This document shows positions 9,781 to 18,024 of a stretch of DNA of 64,000 nt, piece by piece. A program made the position numbers and the translations under genes. Under the pieces are notes generated by a model. It saw nothing but the letters and a program-made list of their open reading frames with translations. It did not search any database and was not told the DNA's origin. Every line of letters starts with the position of its first letter. Position 1 is the stretch's first letter. This DNA comes from Mesorhizobium sp. AR02 (lineage in GTDB: Bacteria > Pseudomonadota > Alphaproteobacteria > Rhizobiales > Rhizobiaceae): assembly GCF_024746835.1 (NCBI RefSeq), contig NZ_CP080531.1, positions 5,910,001 through 5,974,000 of the forward strand, written 5' to 3'.

Positions 9781-10460
9781 TGGCCGAGGTCATTATCGAG
9801 CTGAAGAGCGTCGAGCGGCACTATGTGCAAGGGCCGCGCAAGCTCACCATCCTGAACGGCGCCGATTTTTCGCTGAAGCGCGGCGAGATGGTGGCGCTGG
9901 TGGCGCCGTCGGGCACCGGCAAGTCGACGCTGCTGCACACGGCCGGCCTGCTGGAACGCCCCGACGCCGGCGATGTGATCCTGTCCGGCCGGGCCTGCGG
10001 GCGGCTGTCCGACGACGAGCGCACGTCGATCCGGCGCAACGATGTCGGTTTCGTCTACCAGTTCCATCATCTGCTGCCGGAGTTTTCCGCGCTGGAAAAC
10101 ATCATGATGCCGCAGCTCATCAAGGGCCTGCCGCGCAAGGAGGCGTCCGAGCGTGCGGCGCAACTGCTCGACTATATGCAGATCGGCAAGCGCGCATCGC
10201 ACCGGCCGGCCGAATTGTCCGGCGGCGAGCAGCAGCGCGTGGCCATAGCGCGTGCAGTCGCCAATGCGCCGCTGGTGCTGCTGGCCGACGAGCCGACCGG
10301 CAATCTCGATCCGGTCACCGCCTCCTATGTGTTCGAAGCCCTGGAGGCGCTGGTGCGGCAGTCGGGCCTCGCGGCGCTGATCGCCACCCACAATCACGAG
10401 CTGGCGTCGCGCATGGACCGGCGCGTTACGCTGGCCGACGGCAAGGTGGTGCCGTTGTAG
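9780..10460 (+). CDS. lolD: Lipoprotein-releasing ABC transporter ATP-binding protein
   Basis: A 226-residue ATPase with Walker A (APSGTGKST; note Ala in place of the usual Gly), Q-loop ([19 protein letters not shown]), signature [14 protein letters not shown], Walker B ([11 protein letters not shown]) and the H-loop (IATHNHE). The FHHLLPEF segment is typical of LolD. The GTG at 9780 overlaps the last base of the lolC stop (TAGTG) and gives the expected N-terminus; an in-frame ATG at 9732 lies inside lolC and is unlikely. Energises lipoprotein release with the upstream permease. Confidence 0.93.
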   Translation: MAEVIIELKSVERHYVQGPRKLTILNGADFSLKRGEMVALVAPSGTGKSTLLHTAGLLERPDAGDVILSGRACGRLSDDERTSIRRNDVGFVYQFHHLLPEFSALENIMMPQLIKGLPRKEASERAAQLLDYMQIGKRASHRPAELSGGEQQRVAIARAVANAPLVLLADEPTGNLDPVTASYVFEALEALVRQSGLAALIATHNHELASRMDRRVTLADGKVVPL

Positions 10461-10591
10461 GCTGCGTTGTGGTGCGCGATGGCGCGTCTGGCCGCCTGTG
10501 GTTCGCACACCCGGCTCGTGTTATCTTAGGGCCCTGGGAGACGGCGGACGCGCCGTGAGCGCCCGCCCGCTCCCCACTGTGGGAGGAACGA

Positions 10592-10885
10592 ATGGCTTAC
10601 TACGTACTGCTGTCGAATTTCACAGATCAAGGTATCAAGAGCATAAAGGATACTCAGAAGCGTGCTGAGGCCTTCAAGGCGATGGCCAGCAAAAGCGGTA
10701 TCAAGGTTCACACCCTGTTGTGGACGCTTGGTCAACATGACGTCGTGGCGATTGCCGAAGCGGACGACGACATTGCAGCGACGGCACTAGCCCTGTCGAT
10801 AGCGTCGCAAGGTAACATCAGAACTCAGACGCTGAGGGCGTTCGACACGGCAGATATGACCAAGATAATGGCAAAGATGGCCTGA
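10592..10885 (+). CDS. GYD domain-containing protein
   Basis: A 97-residue protein (begins MAYYVLLSNFTDQGIKS) with the small alpha/beta GYD fold pattern: VHTLLWTLGQHDVVAIAEADDD followed by ASQGNIRTQTLRAF. A strong GGGAGGA ribosome binding site precedes the ATG. The family is widespread in Rhizobiales and has no firm biochemical role. It stands alone about 130 bp after lolD. Confidence 0.85.
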   Translation: MAYYVLLSNFTDQGIKSIKDTQKRAEAFKAMASKSGIKVHTLLWTLGQHDVVAIAEADDDIAATALALSIASQGNIRTQTLRAFDTADMTKIMAKMA

Positions 10886-10914
10886 CCGGTGCATAGGCAT
10901 TCACGCCATCTCGG

Positions 10915-11270
10915 CTAGTCACCACGGCTCACACCAAGGTGCGTTGGAGGCTTCCCGCCCGCAGCGGGCTTAATGGCAGCAATCGCAGTTGCGACTTCCG
11001 GATTATCGGGAACTGCCCGACTGTGGGCGAGAAGATCGCTTGCCGCAGAGTTGAGATCACCAAGGGCGAGGTGCGCCATACCGCGCTGCTTCAGTGCGCC
11101 AAATTGCCGAGGCCCCGGGCAATGGTGCGAGAAAGATCCTCTATGGTCTCACTTGGACGGCCGACTTCCACGTTGATCCTTGCACGCTCGACCAAGAACC
11201 TCGCATTTTTTGGGTCGAGGGAAATGCTCGGTCGAAATCGCTGAAAGCAGCAGCAAATTGTCGACAATCG
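10915..11270 (-). pseudogene. Decayed TPR-protein remnant
   Basis: On the minus strand three consecutive frames read as one TPR array: FAAAFSDFDRAF, then (frame change near 11222) DPKNARFLVERARINVEVG and ETIEDLSRTIARGL, then (frame change near 11097) LKQRGMAHLALGDLNSAASD ending at a TAG at 10915. The spacing of A, G, Y/F and P positions is that of tetratricopeptide repeats. No start is preserved and at least two frameshifts separate the parts, so this is a relic. It fills most of the interval between the GYD gene and the next small gene. Confidence 0.65.
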
Positions 11271-11330
11271 CCTGGCCGCCCCACCGCTTCGGTGTGGTAT
11301 CGTCCGGGCACTCGCTGGTCGGAGGCCACC

Positions 11331-11483
11331 GTGAAAAAGATCATTCTCGGGGTTGCGGCGTTGCTGTTCTTGGTAGCCGTCCTGGCGACCGTCTATTCAT
11401 TGATCTTCGGTTGCCCGCATGGCGGTTCATACCGGTGCGTGCAGGGCTTCAACCGGGAAGTCTGTAGCTGCCCGCAATCGTAA
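11331..11483 (+). CDS. Small membrane protein with Cys-rich tail, 50 aa
   Basis: A GTG start at 11331 with GGAGG five bases upstream opens a 50-codon frame. The protein has a Lys-Lys N-terminus, one hydrophobic helix (IILGVAALLFLVAVLATVY) and a C-terminal tail with four cysteines in the pattern C-x7-C-x8-C-x-C. This could be a single-pass membrane protein with a periplasmic disulfide-bonded tail. I do not recognise a family. The good ribosome binding site and membrane pattern argue that it is real, although it overlaps no conserved operon. Confidence 0.5.
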   Translation: MKKIILGVAALLFLVAVLATVYSLIFGCPHGGSYRCVQGFNREVCSCPQS

Positions 11484-11614
11484 TTTTCGCGGCGCTCCTC
11501 GCCGAAGGCTTGCCTCATGTGGTCAATAGCAGCGTCACTCGTACCTCCCAGCGAACGGTTAACCTTTCACTAACCGTGCCCAATTCCCATTCTATCTCCG
11601 TATCTCTCCGGACG

Positions 11615-11649
11615 TTGACATTGAAACAAAATTAGAACAAATTGCGAAC
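11615..11649 (+). promoter_or_regulatory. LexA/SOS box overlapping a promoter
   Basis: GAAC-AAATTGC-GAAC at 11635-11649 is an exact match to the alphaproteobacterial LexA operator, a direct repeat GAAC-N7-GAAC. A TTGACA -35 element lies at 11615-11620, so a 17-bp spaced -10 element would fall at 11638-11643 inside the box, as expected for repression. The site ends 22 bp before the start of the 28-codon gene at 11672. Confidence 0.7.
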
Positions 11650-11671
11650 ATATCAACAACAGGAGAGAGTT

Positions 11672-11758
11672 ATGACCGATCTGGTTCAGGATGTCATCTC
11701 ACTGGTTTGCATGAGCACATTCCTCATTTCCATGGCGATCTGGATCGGCGCCATGTGA
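11672..11758 (+). CDS. 28-aa single-helix membrane protein, probably SOS-induced (SidA-like)
   Basis: An ATG at 11672 preceded by AGGAGAGAG opens a 28-codon frame that begins MTDLVQDVISLV, is almost wholly hydrophobic from residue 8, and ends AIWIGAM-stop. The LexA box directly upstream predicts DNA-damage induction. Known comparison: Caulobacter crescentus SidA is a 29-residue SOS-induced inner-membrane protein that blocks cell division through FtsW/FtsN. Size, membrane nature and control agree, but I have not aligned the sequences, so homology is inference. It is monocistronic: the next gene starts 113 bp later. Confidence 0.72.
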   Translation: MTDLVQDVISLVCMSTFLISMAIWIGAM

Positions 11759-11870
11759 TTTGGCGGCTCTCGCCGCCGCAGTTTTCCGGTGGGCGAACAC
11801 CGTTCCCCCGTTAAGCCTTTCTTGCCGCCGCGGCGCTAGGGTGCGCCTCTAAGGCAGGAGCAACGTCCAG

Positions 11871-13121
11871 GTGTCGCCCATCGTCACGGCCATTCTGGTG
11901 GCCAGCAATCTCGGGCTGATCTTTCTCTTGATGACCGTGCCGCTTGGTTTGCGCACGGTCAGGATGAGCTGCGTGATCGCGATGGACCGCCATCGCCTCT
12001 GGCAGGCACTGTGGCCGCTTGGCAGCGATGCCGGCTGGTCCGGCGAGATCCTGTCGGCGCAGCCGCTGGACGGGGAGGGCGTGTCTCGCATCATGCTGTC
12101 GTGGGAAGGCCGCGACGGCAAGCCGATCGAACGCAGGGCGCGGTTTGAAGACGTTGTCGAGGGCAGCCGCTTCGCCATGCGCGTCCTCGAGGATACCGCG
12201 CTCGATGGCTCGTTCTGGAAAGACTATCGCGAAACCGCCGAACTCGTCTCCGAAGGCAGCGGCACGCGGGTGTCGCTCAGCCAGACGGATCGTTACCGCG
12301 GCGCTGCCTTTCTGGTGTTTCGGTACTTCGCCATGCGCCGCGAGCTGTCCAAGCTGGAGCGTTGGGCGGTAACCGGACAGTATCGCAAGGGTGGCTGGTT
12401 CGAGCATCCGCTGAGCCAGGTCGGCTTTGCCGTGCTGTCGGCATTGATCCTGTGGCCGTTCTTCGGCCTCCATCTCGGCGGGCTGGCGCTGGCCGCTATC
12501 CTCACCTCGGTCGTGGCCCTGCACGAGCTCGGCCACATGGCGGCATTCCGGCTGATGGGCCACCGCAAGGCGCGGATGATCTTCATCCCGCTGCTCGGCG
12601 GCATCGCCATTGGCGGCCGGCCCTATAACAGCCGTTTCGAGGTGGCCTTCGTGGCGCTGATGGGGGCGGGTTTCTCCGCCTTCCTGGTGCCGATCGTCAT
12701 TGCCGCCAGCGCGCTGGCCGGTAGCGAGGGGCACAAGGCCGCGGCCGCGCTGCTGGCAGCGCTGGCAGGCTGTGCGGCCCTGTTCAACATCGCCAATCTG
12801 GTGCCGGTGTGGAAGTTCGACGGCGGCCAGGTGCTGCGCCAGATCTGCCCCGGGCCGATCGCGCTGGCGCTGGCCTCGTTCTTCCTGCTTTCCGTCTTCC
12901 TGGCACTCGGCCGACAGGCAGGCTTCTCCTCCGGCTTTCTAATCGTGGCGGGAGCGGTCTTTTCGATCCTCAGCCTGCTCACTGTCGGCAGTGGCGTGAA
13001 GCCTCGCCACGAGTTGGAGCCAATCCGCACCGTTGACCGCTTCGCCATCGCCGGCGCGCTGCTGGCGGTGTTCACCATTCATGGCTGCGGCGTTTTGTGG
13101 GCGTCGGCGCAGCTGCTTTGA
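11871..13121 (+). CDS. Membrane metalloprotease (M50-like) with N-terminal SRPBCC-like domain
   Basis: A 416-residue protein starting at GTG 11871 with GGCAGGAG upstream. Residue 1-25 is a membrane segment; residues 35-165 have the pattern of a SRPBCC/polyketide-cyclase-like domain (HRLWQALWPL, GDGxxSRIMLSWEGRD-like strands, SRFAMRVLED). The C-terminal half is polytopic with HELGH at 218-222 in a helix and a later NLVPVWKFDGGQ motif resembling the N-x-x-P-x-x-x-x-D-G motif of site-2 proteases. Together these support a zinc intramembrane protease. Substrate is unknown. It is followed by lipB on the opposite strand. Confidence 0.8.
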   Translation: MSPIVTAILVASNLGLIFLLMTVPLGLRTVRMSCVIAMDRHRLWQALWPLGSDAGWSGEILSAQPLDGEGVSRIMLSWEGRDGKPIERRARFEDVVEGSRFAMRVLEDTALDGSFWKDYRETAELVSEGSGTRVSLSQTDRYRGAAFLVFRYFAMRRELSKLERWAVTGQYRKGGWFEHPLSQVGFAVLSALILWPFFGLHLGGLALAAILTSVVALHELGHMAAFRLMGHRKARMIFIPLLGGIAIGGRPYNSRFEVAFVALMGAGFSAFLVPIVIAASALAGSEGHKAAAALLAALAGCAALFNIANLVPVWKFDGGQVLRQICPGPIALALASFFLLSVFLALGRQAGFSSGFLIVAGAVFSILSLLTVGSGVKPRHELEPIRTVDRFAIAGALLAVFTIHGCGVLWASAQLL

Positions 13122-13143
13122 ACTCGAGTTGAACCGGAAAGGG

Positions 13144-13887
13144 TCAACCGGCCTTGCGGGCTGCTTCGGCAGTCAAGGCCGTGGCAGGACCGAACACATC
13201 CTCGAAGGCTGATTTCAGCGCCAGATCAAGGTCGGCCATGCCAACGGGAAGGCCGAGATCGACGAGGCTGGTGACGCCGTGGTCCTGCACGCCGCAGGGC
13301 ACGATGCCGCCGAAATGGGAGAGGTCCGGTTCGACATTGATGGCGATGCCGTGAAAGCTCACCCAGCGCCGGAGCCGGATGCCGATCGCCGCGATCTTGT
13401 CCTCGGCCGGCGAGCCGTCCGGCAGGCGAGGGCGATCGGGCCGCACCACCCAGACGCCGACACGGTCCTCGCGGCGCTCACCATGGACGTTGAAGGCAGC
13501 AAGCGTGGCGATGATCCACTGTTCGAGCGCGGCGACGAAGGCGCGCACGTCTTCACGCCGCCGCTTCAGGTCAAGCATGACATAGGCGACCCGCTGGCCG
13601 GGCCCATGATAGGTGTATTCGCCGCCACGGCCGGCCGAAAAGACCGGAAAGCGATCAGGCTCGATCAGGTCCTCGATGCGGGCGCTGGTGCCGGCGGTGT
13701 AGAGCGGGGGATGTTCGACCAGCCAGACCATTTCGCCGGCGGCGCCGCTGCGGATCGCCTCGGCCCGCGCTTCCATGAAGGCGAGCGCCTCGGGATAGGC
13801 GGTGAGACCAGGCTCGATGCGCCATTCGACTGGTGCCGAGCCGGGCAGGGGCAGGAACGACGTGGCAATCTGGCTGCGTTCTGGCAT
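13144..13887 (-). CDS. lipB: Octanoyltransferase
   Basis: A 247-residue protein with the LipB hallmarks: [27 protein letters not shown] with the conserved His, [22 protein letters not shown] and [14 protein letters not shown], where the Cys is the thioester nucleophile. It moves octanoyl groups from acyl-carrier protein to the lipoyl domains of 2-oxoacid dehydrogenases and GcvH. The ATG at 13887 (MPERSQIA) is preferred; the frame extends to 14007 but that extension lacks family similarity. Monocistronic, convergent with the protease gene and divergent from tRNA-Leu. Confidence 0.95.
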   Translation of the reverse strand: MPERSQIATSFLPLPGSAPVEWRIEPGLTAYPEALAFMEARAEAIRSGAAGEMVWLVEHPPLYTAGTSARIEDLIEPDRFPVFSAGRGGEYTYHGPGQRVAYVMLDLKRRREDVRAFVAALEQWIIATLAAFNVHGERREDRVGVWVVRPDRPRLPDGSPAEDKIAAIGIRLRRWVSFHGIAINVEPDLSHFGGIVPCGVQDHGVTSLVDLGLPVGMADLDLALKSAFEDVFGPATALTAEAARKAG

Positions 13888-14123
13888 GGCTTTTCGTTTT
13901 TCGCTTATGCATGTCGCGCCCTCAAAACCGCTTTGCACTTTTGGGCAACGTGCATCTGTCCTCCATATGGCGGTATCAGGCGCAAACGTCCAGTTCCGGC
14001 CCTGCATTCCAATCCTGTGGACCGTTATGCCAATCGCCTGAGATTATTGCATGCGGCGCACTTGTTTCGCCGGAAACGATTTGCTACACGCCGCGAGCCG
14101 GTCGGTTCCGGCTCCTACCACGT

Positions 14124-14208
14124 GCGGTCGTGGCGGAATTGGTAGACGCGCAGCGTTGAGGTCGCTGTGGGGCAACCCGTGGAAGTTCGAGTCTTCTCGA
14201 CCGCACCA
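14124..14208 (+). tRNA. tRNA-Leu (anticodon GAG)
   Basis: An 85-nt cloverleaf: acceptor GCGGTCG pairs with CGACCGC, the D-arm contains GGTAGACGCG, the anticodon stem CAGCG/CGCTG encloses loop TTGAGGT with anticodon GAG, a long variable arm (TGGGGCAACCCGT) marks a class II leucine tRNA, and the T-arm is GTTCGAGTC. CCA is encoded. It reads CUC and CUU codons. Confidence 0.97.
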
Positions 14209-14318
14209 ACTCTCGATCCGTCGGCATCGCGATTGCCGCCATCCGAAGCCGAAACAGAGATCAGATCTTGAGGTCGAGCAGCCGCGGGCCTTGTTGCACA
14301 CCCTCGTGGAGCCGGCAG

Positions 14319-14379
14319 TGCGCGGCGTTGAGGTCGCTGTAGGGCAACCCGTGGAAGTCGATTCTTCTCGACCTCGCCA
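14319..14379 (+). pseudogene. Decayed partial copy of tRNA-Leu
   Basis: From the anticodon stem onward this segment repeats the tRNA-Leu 110 bp upstream: GCGTTGAGGTCGCTGT, GGGCAACCCGTGGAAG and TTCTCGACC are kept, ending in CGCCA. One T of the T-loop is lost, the acceptor 5' strand has no partner, and the 5' half is barely recognisable. It cannot fold as a tRNA. It marks either a tandem duplication or an old integration site at the tRNA 3' end. Confidence 0.75.
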
Positions 14380-14500
14380 TTTCGGTACAAAACTGGGCGC
14401 TCCTGCCGGAGCCGCTCCGCCGCCTATTTTCAGAACCGTCCGCCTTCCGTGCCGTCCACGTCGACGTTGTCGATCACCGCGCGGCGACAAGCGCGGGAGG

Positions 14501-15463
14501 TCAATCGACGACTTCTGCTTCCAGATCGTCCCCTTGCCTCCGGCCACCGGCAGAGCGGCGAAATGCTCGGTAACGGCCAGGCGATAGGCCGTGATGTCGA
14601 TGGAACAGCTTCGAAAACGCGGCCGCGGTCTCATAGCCGACACGGGTCGCAATCCGTGCAATCCCCTCGTCGCTTGTTTCGAGCAGAAACGCGGCCTCCG
14701 ACATCCGGCGTGCGATCAGATAGCGGTACATGGACTCGCCAACGAGCTTGGTGAAGCGAGCCGAAAACGCCGAACGACCAAGTCCCACGCTTTGCCCGAG
14801 GTCGCCAAGCGTCCAGGGCCGATCCGGTCGTTCGTGGATCAACTGAAGTGCCGGTCCTATGTGCGGGTCCGCCATCGCCCCCAGCCACCCGCCTTCTCCG
14901 GGGCCGAGCGACTTGATCCAGCTTCGCAACACCTCGACGAAGAGCACTTCAGTCAGACGTGAGAGCGCGACGCCTTGTCCGGGGCGCTCGAACGCCGCCT
15001 CGCTCACCATGCGTTGCAGAATCGCCTCGAGCCATCCTCCGTCTTCCGTCGGCTTCAGGAGAAGCAGGGGCGGAAGCAATTCCAAAACGCTACCGCGCGA
15101 CGGCCGTGCCACAGTGAAATTACCACAGATCATCGTCGCGAGCGGCTGCTCGCCGCCTCCATGACGAACGAGGCCAAGACGCCCGGCTAATCGATCGATG
15201 TCGACAATCGGCACCGGCTCCGTCCGGCTATCCGAGTAGATCACATGGGGCTCGCCACGCGTGACGACAACAAAGTCGCCCTCGGTCATGTGGAGCTCTC
15301 GTCCCTGTTCGAGCGCGAGGGTAGCCGAACCACGGCTGAGATAGTGGAACAGGGCGTAGGGGCGCTTTGGCAGCGCGAGATTCCAGGGATGGCCGAGCTC
15401 GAAGTGGAACAGCAAGGTTCCGCCAAGGCGAACGCGATCGAGCACTTCAGCGAGGATGTCCAT
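14501..15463 (-). CDS. AraC-family transcriptional regulator with cupin_6 domain
   Basis: About 320 residues. The N-terminal half is a cupin_6 (AraC-type ligand) domain (HPWNLALPKRPYALFHYLSRG, GDFVVVTRGEPHVI), the C-terminal 100 residues an AraC double helix-turn-helix (WTLGDLGQSVGLGRSAFSARF and IARIATRVGYETAAAFSKLFHRHHGLSP). ATG 15463 (MDILAEVLDRV) matches the usual family start; an in-frame ATG at 15502 adds 13 residues. It is divergent from an exported alpha/beta hydrolase gene, which it probably controls together with the next hydrolase gene (inference). Confidence 0.87.
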   Translation of the reverse strand: MDILAEVLDRVRLGGTLLFHFELGHPWNLALPKRPYALFHYLSRGSATLALEQGRELHMTEGDFVVVTRGEPHVIYSDSRTEPVPIVDIDRLAGRLGLVRHGGGEQPLATMICGNFTVARPSRGSVLELLPPLLLLKPTEDGGWLEAILQRMVSEAAFERPGQGVALSRLTEVLFVEVLRSWIKSLGPGEGGWLGAMADPHIGPALQLIHERPDRPWTLGDLGQSVGLGRSAFSARFTKLVGESMYRYLIARRMSEAAFLLETSDEGIARIATRVGYETAAAFSKLFHRHHGLSPGRYRAFRRSAGGRRQGDDLEAEVVD

Positions 15464-15676
15464 GCCACTGACGTTAATCCTCCGGACGGTCAGACACAAC
15501 ATTCGGACGATTGAGGCCTAACGTCCAAATGCTCCACGTACTAGTTGATCGCAAGTCGAGCCAACAGGTCGCGCGGCAACCATCACCCGAACGGCAGATG
15601 GGAGAGCCGCGACTGTTGCCGACACGCCTGCCTTTCCTCGGACTCGCGTCGTCCGTCATCTCAACAGGAGCAACCA

Positions 15677-16447
15677 ATGCGAAATCTTCTACTCTCAGTC
15701 GCCACCGTCCTCATGGCCGGAGCAACAGTCGCCGCCCCCGCCCAATCAGCTCAACTGCCCAAGGGGGCGGCTCACAATATCGTGCTCGTCCATGGCGCTT
15801 TCGTCGACCAGACGAGCTGGAAGCCGGTTGCCGATATCCTCACGAAGAAGGGCTACAACGTAACGCTCGTCGAAAACCCGCTCACCTCCCTCGCTGCGGA
15901 CGTCGATGCCACCAAACAGGCGCTCGCGAAACAGAACGGCAAGACCGTCCTCGTTGGCCACTCCTGGGGCGGTGTGGTCATCACGCAGGCAGGTGACGAT
16001 CCCAACGTCTCGGCGCTCGTCTACGTCTCCGCATTCGCGCCCGACATGGGAGAATCTTTGGCGAGCTTAGCCAAGAGCGGTCCGGCAACCGAAGGCGCCG
16101 CGGCGATTCATCCCGACGAAAAGGGCAACCTCTACATCGATCCTAAAGTGTTTCCTTCAGCAGTCGCGGCTGACCTTCCTCCGGAGATCGCCGAATCCTT
16201 GGCAAATCATCAGCTCCCGTTGAACCACACGGCGTTCGAGGCTCCCGTCGATAAGGCAGCTTGGCACGACAAGCCGACGTTCTATGTGATCAGCACGAAG
16301 GACAAGGTCATCGCACCCGAGATCCAGAAGATCTTCGCCAACAGGATGAAGGCACAGACGACGGAGGTCGCCGGCAGCCATGCCTCCCTGGTCGTCCACG
16401 CTAAGGAAGTCGCCGCAGTGATTGAAAAGGCCGCACTCGTGAAGTGA
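15677..16447 (+). CDS. Exported alpha/beta hydrolase
   Basis: A 256-residue protein with a signal peptide (MRNLLLSVATVLMAGATVAAPAQSA) and an alpha/beta-hydrolase core: oxyanion strand IVLVHGAF, nucleophile elbow GHSWGG, and a late catalytic His in AGSHASLVVH. The pattern resembles salicylate esterase/EstC-like hydrolases. ATG 15677 has an AGGAG sequence eight bases upstream. It is divergent from the AraC regulator and 149 bp upstream of a second hydrolase. Confidence 0.87.
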   Translation: MRNLLLSVATVLMAGATVAAPAQSAQLPKGAAHNIVLVHGAFVDQTSWKPVADILTKKGYNVTLVENPLTSLAADVDATKQALAKQNGKTVLVGHSWGGVVITQAGDDPNVSALVYVSAFAPDMGESLASLAKSGPATEGAAAIHPDEKGNLYIDPKVFPSAVAADLPPEIAESLANHQLPLNHTAFEAPVDKAAWHDKPTFYVISTKDKVIAPEIQKIFANRMKAQTTEVAGSHASLVVHAKEVAAVIEKAALVK

Positions 16448-16596
16448 CGATACCGCTCCCGGCACTTTCGTGCCGGGAGCGCCACGCGTGCTCGGCGGGC
16501 TACGGAATGCCTTGGGCCGCGAGCGGCTCAGACCTAGCCAAAACCGCACCAGCTACTCCCACTCGATTATTTTATGCCAAGCATCCGGAGGATGAC

Positions 16597-17457
16597 ATGA
16601 CTGAGTTCGACACCGCGAGCCAGGACGCCGCCATGCTAGAAACGGCGCCCACCCGTTATATCGAAGGCAGCGGAATCCGCTTCGCCTATCGCCGCCTCGG
16701 CCCATCGACCGGAACGGCGTTGATTCTCCTGCAGCATTTCTCGGGCAACATCGACGCCTGGGACCCCGCTGTCGTGAATGCCCTGGCCGCCGATCGCCCG
16801 GTGATCGCTTTTGACAACGCCGGGGTCGGCCGCTCGACAGGACAAACGCCGGACAGTATCGAGGCGATGGCCCGAGACGCGGTCGCCTTTATCAACCTGC
16901 TCGGCCTCTCCCAAGTCGACCTGCTGGGCTTTTCCCTCGGCGGCTGCGTCGCGCAGCAGATCGCCGCCGAGCACGGAACGCTGGTCCGCAAGCTCATCCT
17001 CGTCGGCACCGCTCCGAAAGGCGGAGAGGAACACCTATTGGCGGTTCTGCAGGACGCGTTTTCCCAAACCGAGGCGCCGGACCCCCGCCTGCCGCTGTTC
17101 TTCACGAAGTCGTCCGCCAGCCAGTCGGCCGGCCGAGCGTTTCTGAAGCGGGCGAAGGTGCGCAAGGAAGATCGGGATACCGATAACGGCAGCACGGTGA
17201 CCGATCCGCAGGCCAAGGCGCTTATTACCTGGTGCGCCACTCCTGATCCCGAGCACGCCACGCTGCGCGCCATTCACCAGCCCGCCCTTGTGGTCAGCGG
17301 CAGCCACGACACCATGCTGCCGGCGGACAACGCCTACGCAATGTTCAAGGCTCTAAGCAACGCCCAGCTTGTCCTCTATCCCGATTCCGGCCACGGCGCC
17401 CTGTTTCAGTACCACGAATTGTTTGCCAGCCACGTCCGTACCTTCCTGGAAGCGTAA
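16597..17457 (+). CDS. Alpha/beta hydrolase
   Basis: A 286-residue cytoplasmic alpha/beta hydrolase: LLQHFSGNIDAWDP oxyanion region, DNAGVGRSTG, nucleophile elbow GFSLGG, acid region VVSGSHDTMLP and the His in PDSGHGALFQ. No signal peptide. The ATG at 16597 has GGAGGA upstream at ideal spacing; earlier in-frame starts overlap the previous gene and lack homology. The substrate is not evident. Lies in the AraC-hydrolase patch. Confidence 0.87.
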   Translation: MTEFDTASQDAAMLETAPTRYIEGSGIRFAYRRLGPSTGTALILLQHFSGNIDAWDPAVVNALAADRPVIAFDNAGVGRSTGQTPDSIEAMARDAVAFINLLGLSQVDLLGFSLGGCVAQQIAAEHGTLVRKLILVGTAPKGGEEHLLAVLQDAFSQTEAPDPRLPLFFTKSSASQSAGRAFLKRAKVRKEDRDTDNGSTVTDPQAKALITWCATPDPEHATLRAIHQPALVVSGSHDTMLPADNAYAMFKALSNAQLVLYPDSGHGALFQYHELFASHVRTFLEA

Positions 17458-17524
17458 CCGGCGTTGCCTAATCCCGGCGCAATCGGCCGCGCCTTTATTC
17501 ATGAGAGCTGTTGCGGAGAAAGAA

Positions 17525-18019
17525 ATGACAATCGCCAAGGTCGAGGTTGAGCGTTTCAGCCTGACGAGTTCCAAACCATTCGACGCCGTTGTGGCCGCGC
17601 TCAAGTCAACGGTTGGGCAACCTGACATGGTAGAGTTTTTCAAGGCCACGAGCGCCGCAAGTTCCTTTCCGGAATTGGAGCGCGTTGTGCAAAGCGGCCT
17701 CGGCCGCACAGGTCTCATGCTCTTCGCGGAATTCGACTTGGGCGCCATTCTGCGCCGCGAAACTGGAACCGAGACTCCCAAGAGCATGCGGTTTCTGGTG
17801 GGCAATCCACTCATCATGAAAGAAATGGTCAAGCACGTTCCGGATGCTGGATCTTACGCTCCAGTCACAGTCCTTGTTGATGAACGTCCCGATGGCGTGC
17901 ATGTCTCGTACGACAAAATGGAGAGTTGTCTGCTCTCTTATGGTAGTTTGGAGGCTCTTGCTGTCGCCCGCAATCTTGATGCCAAAATCACAACCTTGTT
18001 ACGCGAATGCGCAAGCTAA
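17525..18019 (+). CDS. DUF302 domain protein
   Basis: A 164-residue protein beginning MTIAKVEVERFSLTSSKPF, with the DUF302 pattern FDLGAILRRETG, SMRFLVGNPLIMKEMVKHVPDAG and VHVSYDKMES. DUF302 proteins are small soluble proteins of unclear role. The ATG at 17525 has a GCGGAGAAAG ribosome binding site. Its AT-richer wobble usage compared with the neighbouring core genes fits recent acquisition, but this was judged by eye. Confidence 0.8.
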   Translation: MTIAKVEVERFSLTSSKPFDAVVAALKSTVGQPDMVEFFKATSAASSFPELERVVQSGLGRTGLMLFAEFDLGAILRRETGTETPKSMRFLVGNPLIMKEMVKHVPDAGSYAPVTVLVDERPDGVHVSYDKMESCLLSYGSLEALAVARNLDAKITTLLRECAS

Positions 18020-18024
18020 GCTCA

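Noticed and set aside
14044..14661. Minus-strand open frame across tRNA-Leu and its copy
   Set aside because: Repeated peptide pieces arise only from translating the duplicated tRNA; no coding evidence.
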